In this document: positions 1-7,301 of the stretch, piece after piece
How the letters are laid out: each line of letters opens with the position of its first letter
Position numbering within the stretch: the first letter of the stretch is position 1
DNA from: Pseudomonadota bacterium
GTDB taxonomy: Bacteria; Pseudomonadota; Gammaproteobacteria; Burkholderiales; Ga0077523
NCBI GenBank assembly: GCA_963205165.1
Contig: CAUJJX010000085.1
Span: 1-32,888, forward strand
Direction of reading: 5' to 3'
Length of the DNA: 32,888 bases
Program-made: the position numbers and the translations under genes
Notes under the pieces: model-generated
Told to the model about the DNA's origin: nothing
The model's database searches: none
Seen by the model: the letters and a program-made list of their open reading frames with translations, nothing else

Positions 1-487
1 TGCCGACGGCAAGGTCGTCTACACCGAAAGCCCGTGCGAGCAGAACCAGACCGTCACGACCATCCGGACGCCACCTCCGGCCCCCGCCGCGGTACCTGCC
101 CCGCGCACGTCGGGCGGCGCGGGACGCCTGCCGCCGAAGAACGCGCACTGCAAGATGCTCCAGGACGAGCTCCAGAAGCTCCATGACCGGATGAGGTCCA
201 AGCCGAACGGCGACATGGCCGCAGCCGATAAGTCCCAGGAGATCCGAGAGCGCTACGACCGCTACTGCATCGACCGCGAAGCGATCAAGGCGCAGCGGGC
301 GCAGCAGAAGGCCGACAACCTCGAGCGGGAATGCGAGGGCACCCGGACCGGTACGATCCCCCAGCTCGAACGCGGGCTCGCCGACCTGACGGCACCGGGC
401 ACCGCGACGCCGCGCTACGACCAGATCACGAAGCTTCGCGCGATGCTCGACGAGCGGAAGAGATTCCTCGCCGCGAAGTGCCGCTGA
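1..487 (+). CDS. DUF4124-like exported protein, 5' truncated
   Basis: The reading frame is open from base 2 and ends at TGA 485-487, so the start lies outside the window. The visible part begins ADGKVVYTESPCEQ, which resembles the DUF4124 core (K-x-x-Y-x-D/E-x-P-C) of small periplasmic proteins common in beta- and gammaproteobacteria. A Pro/Ala-rich linker follows, then a charged, probably helical region with spaced cysteines (HCKML, RYCID, RECEG, AAKCR) that could form disulfides outside the cytoplasm. The signal peptide expected for the family would be upstream of the window. No enzymatic motif is visible and the function is unknown. The gene is followed by a 172-base spacer holding a strong hairpin. 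Confidence 0.7.
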   Translation, partial: ADGKVVYTESPCEQNQTVTTIRTPPPAPAAVPAPRTSGGAGRLPPKNAHCKMLQDELQKLHDRMRSKPNGDMAAADKSQEIRERYDRYCIDREAIKAQRAQQKADNLERECEGTRTGTIPQLERGLADLTAPGTATPRYDQITKLRAMLDERKRFLAAKCR

Positions 488-602
488 AACGATCGTCCGC
501 GACGGCGTCCGGCGGGTGAACGGCCTCCGGTCGGCGCCGGCCCGCACCGCCGCAGTCCGGCGTCCGGCCTGACGCGACGCGTCGCTCAACATCCGAACCC
601 CG

Positions 603-638
603 GGCCGGCAGACACCACGAACGTGGCGTCTGCCGGCC
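603..638. terminator. 17-bp near-perfect hairpin abutting the next gene
   Basis: Arms 603-619 and 622-638 pair with a single A/C mismatch around an AA turn, a near-perfect 36-base palindrome. There is no T-run after it, so it is not a classic intrinsic terminator. It could end transcription of the upstream gene, protect its 3' end, or be a protein site. The first possible ATG of the next gene (639) follows directly. Confidence 0.5.
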
Positions 639-659
639 ATGGTCAACCCGAGGCTCACC

Positions 660-1370
660 ATGTCCGCCGCACGCTGGCAGATTCCTGTGGCCCTGATCGC
701 AGCGGCCGGCGCAGCGTGGCTCGCCCTCCGCGAGGACGCACCGCCCGCGGCCGATCCGCCGGCCTCCGCCATCGCAACACCGGCGCCGGCAGCGCCGACC
801 GCTGAATCACTGCAGGCCGCCGCCGTCCGCGTGCGTGAAGCGCTCGCCGCGAAGATCGCCGCACTGCCGGTCTGCATCGGCGCCGCGAGCGATGTCGCGG
901 TGAGCGTGGTCCCCGGGGCGTTCCGGGTCACGAACTGCTCGCTCGAGGACGTCTGCTGGTTCGCGACCGAGGGGCGCCGCAACCTGGTCGCGTGGATTCC
1001 GGCGTGCCTGCCGGCCAACAATCTTCCGCCCGGCGAGACGCTCGAGATCTCGACGGCGAAGGTCGACCCGGCGGAGCACGACGCCGTCCGATTCAACTGG
1101 TGGCACAAGGGAAAGCACTACGAGGGCACCGAGATTCCCGGCCCGGACCGCGTCCAGGTGGAGATCGTCGATGTGCTGCCGGGCGCGACGCCTGCGTTGG
1201 CCGAACCACCTGCGCCCCTGGCATCAGCGGGGACGCCGCCCCATGCCGACACGGAACTCGCAGGCGAGGTGTGGGCGCGCGAAGAGGGACTCGTCCGGGC
1301 GGACGAGTGTCCGTCGACGCCGGCACGATTCGCGGCCGGTTGTCGCCGCCGCGTCGTCGCGGACCGCTAG
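660..1370 (+). CDS. hypothetical protein with N-terminal membrane anchor or signal
   Basis: I do not recognise this 236-residue protein. It opens MSAARWQIPVALIAAAGAAWLAL, one hydrophobic segment that would act as a signal or anchor, followed by a Pro/Ala-rich linker to about residue 50. The rest looks like a small extracytoplasmic domain with several cysteines (PVCIG, NCSLEDVCWF, PACLP) and a C-terminal pair (ADECP, AGCRRR). An in-frame ATG at 639 would add seven residues. I prefer 660 because CGAGG at 649-653 gives a Shine-Dalgarno at good spacing, whereas 639 directly follows a hairpin and has none. The upstream gene is also a small Cys-containing exported protein. No catalytic motif is seen. 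Confidence 0.65.
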   Translation: MSAARWQIPVALIAAAGAAWLALREDAPPAADPPASAIATPAPAAPTAESLQAAAVRVREALAAKIAALPVCIGAASDVAVSVVPGAFRVTNCSLEDVCWFATEGRRNLVAWIPACLPANNLPPGETLEISTAKVDPAEHDAVRFNWWHKGKHYEGTEIPGPDRVQVEIVDVLPGATPALAEPPAPLASAGTPPHADTELAGEVWAREEGLVRADECPSTPARFAAGCRRRVVADR

Positions 1371-1374
1371 GACT

Positions 1375-1437
1375 CTTCGGGTCGGCGCGGCTGGAACGAC
1401 CGACGAAGCCTGGCAACCGCGCTCGACCCATTCGAAG
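1375..1437. terminator. imperfect hairpin between convergent genes
   Basis: CTTCGGGTCG (1375-1384) pairs with CGACC (1424-1428) plus CGAAG (1433-1437), and CGCGG (1386-1390) pairs with CCGCG (1417-1421). The structure lies between the hypothetical gene and trpS, which converge here. There is no T-run. It may act as a two-way 3'-end structure, but the pairing is interrupted. Confidence 0.3.
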
Positions 1438-1480
1438 CGGCAGTGCAGGCAGACGGCGCCGCCCGGACCGCCGGAGACGA

Positions 1481-2683
1481 TCAGGTGTAGCGCAATCCCA
1501 TCGACTCGCGCACTTCGCGCATGGTGTCCTGCGCGAGTTCGCGTGCCTTCTCGCAACCGTCGGCAATGATGTTGCGCACGAGCGTCGGATCCTGGAGATA
1601 CGCCTCGGCGCGTTCGCGCATCGGACGCTGCTCGTCGAGCACGCCGTCGATCACGGGCTGCTTGCATTCGAGACAGCCGATGCCGGCGCTCCGGCAACCC
1701 GCCTGCACCCAGTCGCGGACCGACTGGTTCGAATAGACCTCGTGGAGCTGCCACACCGGGCACTTGGCCGGATCGCCCGGATCGGTGCGACGCACGCGCG
1801 CCGGATCGGTCGGCATCGTGCGGATCTTCTTCGTGACGCTGTCGGCGTCCTCGCGCAGCGAGATCGTGTTGTTGTACGACTTCGACATCTTCTGGCCGTC
1901 GAGACCCGGCATGCGCGACGCCTCGGTCAGCAGCGCGCGCGGCTCCGACAGGATCATCTTGCCGCCGCCCTCGATGTAACCGAAGAGCCGTTCGCGGTCG
2001 CCCATCGAGAGGTTCTGCGCTTCCTCGATGAGCGCGCGGGCCGCCACGAGTGCCTCGCCGTCGCCCTGCTCCTGGTAGCGCGTGCGCAGGTCGACGTAGA
2101 CCTTGCTGCGCTTGCCGCCGAGCTTCTTGATGGCGGCCTCGGCCTTCTCCTCGAAGCCCGGCTCGCGTCCGTAGATGTGGTTGAAGCGCCGCGCGATCTC
2201 GCGCGTGAACTCGATGTGCGGCACCTGGTCCTCGCCGACCGGCACGAGGTTCGCGCGATAGATCAGGATGTCGGCGCTCTGCAGCAGCGGGTAGCCGAGG
2301 AAGCCGTACGTCGAGAGATCCTTCTCGGCGAGCTTCTCCTGCTGGTCCTTGTAGGTCGGCACGCGCTCGAGCCAGCCGAGCGGCGTGATCATCGACAGCA
2401 GCAGGTGCAGCTCGGCATGTTCCGGCAGCTGCGACTGGATGAAGAGCGTCGCCTGCGACGGATCGACGCCGGCCGCGAGCCAGTCGATGACCATGTCCCA
2501 GACGTTGCGCTCGATGACTTCCGGCGTGTCGTAGTGCGTCGTGAGCGCGTGCCAGTCGGCGACGAAGAAATAGCACTCGTACTCGTGCTGCAGCTTGACC
2601 CAGTTCTTGAGCACGCCGTGGTAGTGGCCGAGATGCAGGCTGCCGGTGGGGCGCATGCCTGAGAGGACGCGGTCGACGAACAT
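1481..2683 (-). CDS. trpS: tryptophan--tRNA ligase with four-Cys motif
   Basis: This class I aminoacyl-tRNA synthetase charges tRNA(Trp) with tryptophan in the cytoplasm. The 400-residue protein has the HxGH signature HLGH at residues 17-20 and KMSKS at 265-269. It is longer than the roughly 330-residue E. coli enzyme. The extra C-terminal part holds Cys308, Cys330, Cys337 and Cys340, spaced C-x21-C-x6-C-x2-C. This closely resembles the C-x22-C-x6-C-x2-C motif that binds a [4Fe-4S] cluster in Thermotoga maritima TrpRS, so a cluster here is a reasonable inference. Start is ATG at 2681-2683; no strong Shine-Dalgarno is seen. It lies 60 bases downstream of the yciO-like gene on the same strand, so the two are probably cotranscribed. 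Confidence 0.96.
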   Translation of the reverse strand: MFVDRVLSGMRPTGSLHLGHYHGVLKNWVKLQHEYECYFFVADWHALTTHYDTPEVIERNVWDMVIDWLAAGVDPSQATLFIQSQLPEHAELHLLLSMITPLGWLERVPTYKDQQEKLAEKDLSTYGFLGYPLLQSADILIYRANLVPVGEDQVPHIEFTREIARRFNHIYGREPGFEEKAEAAIKKLGGKRSKVYVDLRTRYQEQGDGEALVAARALIEEAQNLSMGDRERLFGYIEGGGKMILSEPRALLTEASRMPGLDGQKMSKSYNNTISLREDADSVTKKIRTMPTDPARVRRTDPGDPAKCPVWQLHEVYSNQSVRDWVQAGCRSAGIGCLECKQPVIDGVLDEQRPMRERAEAYLQDPTLVRNIIADGCEKARELAQDTMREVRESMGLRYT

Positions 2684-2743
2684 GTTGGTGTTATCCGTGG
2701 GATGAAGGCTGTGGGATGTCTGGATCTGTCGGGCGGCCGCGGC

Positions 2744-3379
2744 TCAGTCGGAATCGTCGATGCCGAACAGGGCCGGGTCACCCCGGCCCCGGCGCACCAG
2801 CACGGGAACGGGGCCGGTGAGATCGACGACGGTCGTGGGCTCGATGCCGCACGGGCCTGCGTCGATCACGAGATCGACCTGCTTCTCGAGGCGGTCGCGG
2901 ATCGCCTCGGGGTCGTTCAGCGGGAACGGCTCATCGGGCAGCATCAGCGTCGCGGAGATCAGCGGTTCGCCGAGCGATTCGAGCAGCGCGAGCGCGACCG
3001 GATGATCCGGAATGCGCAGTCCGATCGTGGAACGTTTCGGATGCTGGAGCCGCCGCGGCACCTCGCGCGTCGCGGGGAGGATGAAGGTGAAACTGCCCGG
3101 CGTCGCGCTCTTCAGCAGGCGGTACTGCTGGTTGTCGACGCGGGCGTAGAGCGAGATCTCGCTGAGGTCGCGGCAGACGAGCGTGAGATGGTGGCGATCG
3201 TCGAACTGCCGGATGGTGCGGATGCGCTCGATGGCGTCCTTGTCACCGAGTTGGCAGCCGAGCGCGTAACAGGAGTCCGTCGGATAAGCGATGACGGCGC
3301 CGTCGCGGATCATGGCCGCGGCCCGTTCCACCAGTCGTGGCTGTGGATTGACGGGGTGGATGGCAAACAGTTGTGCCAT
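2744..3379 (-). CDS. yciO: YciO-like Sua5/YrdC-family protein
   Basis: This 211-residue protein belongs to the Sua5/YrdC/YciO family, whose TsaC members make L-threonylcarbamoyladenylate for the t6A base of tRNA. The N-terminus MAQLFAIHPVNPQ and the motif YPTDSCYALGC match YciO rather than TsaC (YciO starts with an IHPDNPQ-type segment), and E. coli YciO cannot replace TsaC. Its exact role is therefore less certain. I place the start at ATG 3377-3379 by family length; an in-frame start at 3460 would add 27 residues unlike the family. Neither start has a convincing Shine-Dalgarno. It is upstream of trpS on the same strand, and both concern tRNA. Confidence 0.88.
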   Translation of the reverse strand: MAQLFAIHPVNPQPRLVERAAAMIRDGAVIAYPTDSCYALGCQLGDKDAIERIRTIRQFDDRHHLTLVCRDLSEISLYARVDNQQYRLLKSATPGSFTFILPATREVPRRLQHPKRSTIGLRIPDHPVALALLESLGEPLISATLMLPDEPFPLNDPEAIRDRLEKQVDLVIDAGPCGIEPTTVVDLTGPVPVLVRRGRGDPALFGIDDSD

Positions 3380-3588
3380 GCGGGCAGCGCTTTCGGTGGC
3401 GGACCGTGAAGTCGGAGGCGACCGCAATGAAGCGATCCGGACCTTCGACCCCGGCCGCACCGGCGGACCTCGGATCGTGAAGAGCGGCGGATGATATCAA
3501 ACGAAGGTCACGGAAATGCAGCGCCTTCCCGCGCGGAGCCTGTGAAAGAATAGGCGACACACACGCGAACGAATCGCGGGAGGAGAAG

Positions 3589-4050
3589 ATGCAGATGAAG
3601 CGCCTGTCCAGGGACGTCGCTGCAGGATTGTTGTTCGTCGCGATCGGCGTGGCCGCGCTCGTCGCGGGAAGCGACTATCGCAGCGGGACGCTGCTCAACA
3701 TGGGACCCGGCTATTTCCCGCGGATCGTCAGCGCGCTGATGATCGTGCTCGGCGCCCTCGTCACGCTCGCCGGTCTTCGGCAGCGCACCGAGTCGACGTC
3801 ACGCCCGTGGCCGTGGCGCGCCCTCGTGCTGATCCTCGGCGGTCTCGTGCTCTTCGGCCTCGCGCTCGAACGCGTCGGACTCATCGTCGCCGTCGTCGCG
3901 CTCATCGCGACCTCGGCCTTCGCCGAACGCGAGCGCGGCATCCTCGAGGCGATCTCGCTGTCGGCCGTGCTCGCGGCGCTCGCGTGGCTCGTGTTCGTGA
4001 AGGCCCTCGGCCTGCCCATGTCGGTCTGGCCCGAAGGGATGGCGAACTGA
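3589..4050 (+). CDS. tctB: tripartite tricarboxylate transporter small membrane subunit TctB
   Basis: TctB is the small inner-membrane subunit of TTT-family secondary transporters for citrate and other carboxylates. This 153-residue protein has four hydrophobic stretches, and the segment TLLNMGPGYFPRIVSALMIVLGA (about residues 34-56) contains the conserved MGPGYFP of TctB. The start ATG at 3589 has a strong GGGAGGAG Shine-Dalgarno just upstream; a second ATG at 3595 is possible. The stop overlaps the tctA start by one base (TGATG at 4048-4052), indicating translational coupling. No tctC (periplasmic binding protein) gene is adjacent. The substrate cannot be told from sequence. Confidence 0.9.
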   Translation: MQMKRLSRDVAAGLLFVAIGVAALVAGSDYRSGTLLNMGPGYFPRIVSALMIVLGALVTLAGLRQRTESTSRPWPWRALVLILGGLVLFGLALERVGLIVAVVALIATSAFAERERGILEAISLSAVLAALAWLVFVKALGLPMSVWPEGMAN

Positions 4051-5549
4051 TGGAACTCCTCGATCACCTCGCGCTCGGCTTCCAGGTCGCGCTCACCCTC
4101 GACAACCTCATCTACTGCTTCGCGGGTGTCGTGCTCGGTACGCTCATCGGCGTCCTGCCCGGCATCGGGCCGGTCGCGACGATCTCGATGCTGCTGCCCT
4201 TCACGTTCCACCTCGCGCCGACGTCCGCGCTGATCATGCTCGCCGGCATCTACTACGGCGCGCAGTACGGCGGATCCACCTCGGCCATCCTCGTGAACCT
4301 GCCGGGCGAGGCATCGTCGGTCGTCACGTGTCTCGACGGCTACGCGATGGCGCGCAACGGCCGCGCAGGCCACGCACTCGCGATCGCCGCGATCGGGTCG
4401 TTCGTCGCCGGCTGCATCGCGACGCTGATCCTCGCGGCGGCGGCACCGCCCCTCGCGGAACTCGCCTTCCGGTTCGGTGCGGCCGAGTACTTCTCGCTGA
4501 TGGTGCTGGGCCTCGTCGCGGCCGTCGTGCTCGCGCAGGGCTCGCTGCTGAAGGCCGTCGCGATGATCGCGCTCGGCGTGCTCCTCGGCCTCGTCGGCAT
4601 GGACACCACGACGGGCGACCAGCGCTTCACGTTCGGGCTCCCGGAACTCTCCGACGGCATCGGCTTCGTCGTCGTCGCGATGGGCCTGTTCGGCTTCGCG
4701 GGCATCATCGCGAACTTCGACGCGCCGGAAGGTCGCGAGATCCTGACGCGCACGATCGGCCGTCTGCTGCCATCGTGGAAGGAACTCCGCCAGGCGAGCG
4801 GCGCGATCGTCCGCGGCACCGGCATCGGCTCGGTCCTGGGCGTACTGCCGGGCGGCGGCGCGATGCTCGCATCGTTCGCGTCGTACATGCTCGAGAAGCG
4901 CATCGCGAAAGACCCGTCCCGTTTCGGCAAGGGTGCGATCGAAGGCGTCGCGGGCCCGGAGTCCGCGAACAACGCCGGCGCGCAGACCTCGTTCATCCCG
5001 ATGCTCACGCTGGGCCTGCCGACCAATCCGGTGATGGCGCTGATGGTCGGCGCGATGATGATCCAGGGCATCCAGCCGGGTCCGCAGGTGATGACCAGCC
5101 AGCCCGAACTCTTCTGGGGAATGATCGCGAGCATGTGGGTCGGCAACCTGATGCTCGTGCTGCTCAACCTGCCGCTCGTCGGCTTGTGGGTGAAGCTGCT
5201 GTCCGTGCGCTACAGCATCCTCTACCCCGCCATCCTGCTGTTCTCTGTCGTCGGCGTTTACAGCCTCAATTCGAGTGTTCTCGAAGTGTTCCTCGCGGCC
5301 GCCTTCGGACTCTTCGGCTACCTCCTGCTGCGCCTCGGCTGCGAACCGGCACCGCTGCTGCTGGGCCTCGTGCTCGGTCCGATGCTGGAAGACAACTTCC
5401 GGCGAGCGCTCACGATCGCACGCGGTGACCCGCTCGTGTTCGTCACGCGTCCGATCTCCGCCGGGCTGCTGCTCGCGGCCGCGCTGCTGCTGCTCGCCGT
5501 CGTCGCGCCGAACATCCGCAAGGCCCGCGAGCAGGCCTTCAAGGAGTAA
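4050..5549 (+). CDS. tctA: tripartite tricarboxylate transporter large membrane subunit TctA
   Basis: This 499-residue polytopic protein is the large permease subunit of a TTT system. Family hallmarks are visible: LIGVLPGIGPVATISMLLP near the N-terminus (about residues 31-49), the related GVLPGGGAMLASF in the middle, and GPESANNAGAQTSFIPMLTLGLP. Length fits the roughly 500-residue family. The ATG at 4050 overlaps the tctB stop. The tctA 3' end contains AAGGAG, which serves as the Shine-Dalgarno of the following ggt gene, so tctB-tctA-ggt form one transcription unit. TTT carriers use a periplasmic TctC protein, absent here and presumably encoded elsewhere, as is common in betaproteobacteria with many orphan TctC genes. 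Confidence 0.95.
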   Translation: MELLDHLALGFQVALTLDNLIYCFAGVVLGTLIGVLPGIGPVATISMLLPFTFHLAPTSALIMLAGIYYGAQYGGSTSAILVNLPGEASSVVTCLDGYAMARNGRAGHALAIAAIGSFVAGCIATLILAAAAPPLAELAFRFGAAEYFSLMVLGLVAAVVLAQGSLLKAVAMIALGVLLGLVGMDTTTGDQRFTFGLPELSDGIGFVVVAMGLFGFAGIIANFDAPEGREILTRTIGRLLPSWKELRQASGAIVRGTGIGSVLGVLPGGGAMLASFASYMLEKRIAKDPSRFGKGAIEGVAGPESANNAGAQTSFIPMLTLGLPTNPVMALMVGAMMIQGIQPGPQVMTSQPELFWGMIASMWVGNLMLVLLNLPLVGLWVKLLSVRYSILYPAILLFSVVGVYSLNSSVLEVFLAAAFGLFGYLLLRLGCEPAPLLLGLVLGPMLEDNFRRALTIARGDPLVFVTRPISAGLLLAAALLLLAVVAPNIRKAREQAFKE

Positions 5550-5554
5550 CCGAC

Positions 5555-7144
5555 ATGGCCGGCTTCACGTGGGATTCCCCTTACGCGTCGCAGCGCGCGC
5601 CGGTGCTCGCGGCGAACGTCGTCGCGACCTCGCAACCGCTCGCTGCGCAGGCCGGCCTGCGGATGCTGCTTGCCGGCGGCAATGCCATCGATGCGATCGT
5701 CGCGACCGCGATCACGCTGACCGTCGTCGAGCCCGTGATGAACGGCATCGGCTCCGACGCGTTCGCGCTCGTCTGGGACGGCACGAAGCTTCACGGACTC
5801 AACGCCTCGGGCCGCGCGCCCGCCGCGTGGACGCACGATCGCTTCGCCGGACGCACCGCGATGCCGGTCCGCGGCTGGGATTCCGTGACGGTCCCGGGCG
5901 CGGTGTCCGCGTGGGTCGCGCTGTCGAAGGCGCATGGCCGCCTGCCCTTCGCGCAATTGTTCGAGCCCGCGATCGATTACGCGGAACGCGGATTCGTCGT
6001 GACGCCCGTGATCGCCGGGCAGTGGGCCGCGCAAGCGGATGTGCTGCGCGACCTGCCCGGCTTCGCGGAAGCCTTCCTGCGCGACGGACGCGCACCGCGG
6101 GTCGGCGAGCTGTTCCGCTTCCCCGATCAGGCCCGCACGCTTCGCGAGATCGCCGCGACCGGCGGTGAATCGTTCTATCGCGGCGCGCTCGCCGGACGCA
6201 TCGCGGCATTCGCCGCCGAGACGGGTGGCGCGATGACCGCCGCGGATCTCGCAACGCATGCAGCCACACCGGTCGAGCCGATCGCCCAACGCTATCGCGA
6301 CCACACGCTCCACGAGATCCCGCCCAACGGCCAGGGCATCGCGGCACTGATCGCGCTGGGCATCCTCGGCGAGTTCGAACTGGCGTCGCTGGCGCCCGAA
6401 TCCGCGGACGCCGTGCATCTGCAGGCCGAGGCGATGAAGCTCGCGTTCGCCGACGCCTACGCGCACGTCGCCGACCCCGAGGCGATGCGCGTCCGCTGGC
6501 AGGCGCTGCTGGACTCCGCGTATCTCGCGCAGCGCGCGAAGCGCATCGACCGCGATCGCGCGCAGGACTTCGGTGCAGGCGCCCCGCCCGACTCCGGCAC
6601 CGTGTATCTCACCGCGGCCGACGCGGGCGGGATGATGGTCTCGTACATCCAGTCGAACTACATGGGCTTCGGCTCGGGCGTCGTGGTTCCGGGCACCGGC
6701 ATCAGCCTCCAGAACCGCGGCGCCGGCTTCTCGCTCGAGGCCGGTCATCCGAACGAGGTGGCCCCTGGAAAGCGGCCCTTCCACACGATCATTCCCGGGT
6801 TCGTCACGCGCGACGGCCGCGCCGTGATGAGCTTCGGAGTGATGGGTGGCGACATGCAGGCGCAGGGGCACCTGCAGATGATGGTGCGCCTCGCGGACTG
6901 GCGGCAGAACCCGCAGGCCGCGGCCGACGCGCCGCGCTGGAAGGTCTCGAAGGACGGTTCGCTGCAGGTCGAGGCATCGATGCCCGCCGCGACGGTCGCC
7001 GGGCTGGAGCAGCGCGGTCACCGCGTGCGCGTGATGCCGCAGGGCAATCTCGAGTTCGGTGCGGCACAGCTGATTCACCGGCTCCCGCACGGATACCTGG
7101 CTGCGTCGGAGCCCCGACGCGACGGTCAGGCCGTCGGGTTCTGA
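5555..7144 (+). CDS. ggt: gamma-glutamyltransferase-family Ntn hydrolase
   Basis: This 529-residue protein belongs to the gamma-glutamyltransferase family, N-terminal-nucleophile hydrolases that self-cleave into two subunits. The large-subunit start (ANVVATSQPLAAQAGLRMLLAGGNAIDAIVA) and the NGIGSDAFALVWDG segment are typical. The processing site aligns at Gly348-Thr349 (DSGTVYLTAAD), making Thr349 the likely nucleophile, with a small subunit of about 181 residues. There is no signal peptide, unlike the periplasmic E. coli enzyme, so the protein is probably cytoplasmic. The Shine-Dalgarno AAGGAG overlaps the end of tctA. Within a tctBA operon it may hydrolyse an imported gamma-glutamyl or other amide compound; that is inference. 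Glutathione need not be the substrate. Confidence 0.88.
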   Translation: MAGFTWDSPYASQRAPVLAANVVATSQPLAAQAGLRMLLAGGNAIDAIVATAITLTVVEPVMNGIGSDAFALVWDGTKLHGLNASGRAPAAWTHDRFAGRTAMPVRGWDSVTVPGAVSAWVALSKAHGRLPFAQLFEPAIDYAERGFVVTPVIAGQWAAQADVLRDLPGFAEAFLRDGRAPRVGELFRFPDQARTLREIAATGGESFYRGALAGRIAAFAAETGGAMTAADLATHAATPVEPIAQRYRDHTLHEIPPNGQGIAALIALGILGEFELASLAPESADAVHLQAEAMKLAFADAYAHVADPEAMRVRWQALLDSAYLAQRAKRIDRDRAQDFGAGAPPDSGTVYLTAADAGGMMVSYIQSNYMGFGSGVVVPGTGISLQNRGAGFSLEAGHPNEVAPGKRPFHTIIPGFVTRDGRAVMSFGVMGGDMQAQGHLQMMVRLADWRQNPQAAADAPRWKVSKDGSLQVEASMPAATVAGLEQRGHRVRVMPQGNLEFGAAQLIHRLPHGYLAASEPRRDGQAVGF

Positions 7145-7224
7145 CACACGATTCCCGCACGGGCGCGACCACGCCGGACCATCGTGGCCGGTCATGCCAC
7201 GGCAAGACACCACCGGAAACGATC

Positions 7225-7270
7225 GGGGCCTGTCGACACGACGATTGCAGTCGTCGCGCCGACAGGCCCC
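7225..7270. terminator. nested hairpin between convergent genes
   Basis: Outer arms GGGGCCTGTCG (7225-7235) and CGACAGGCCCC (7260-7270) are exact complements. Inside, ACGAC (7238-7242) pairs with GTCGT (7250-7254). It lies between the 3' ends of ggt (7144) and the ThDP enzyme gene (7302). A two-way 3'-end or terminator role is likely, although no T-run follows. Confidence 0.6.
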
Positions 7271-7301
7271 GTGATCGGCATCCGGGACGATCGACCGGAA
7301 A

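Noticed and set aside
992-2662. 556-codon plus-strand frame across the hypothetical gene and trpS
   Set aside because: It is out of frame with one gene and antisense to the other, with no domain.
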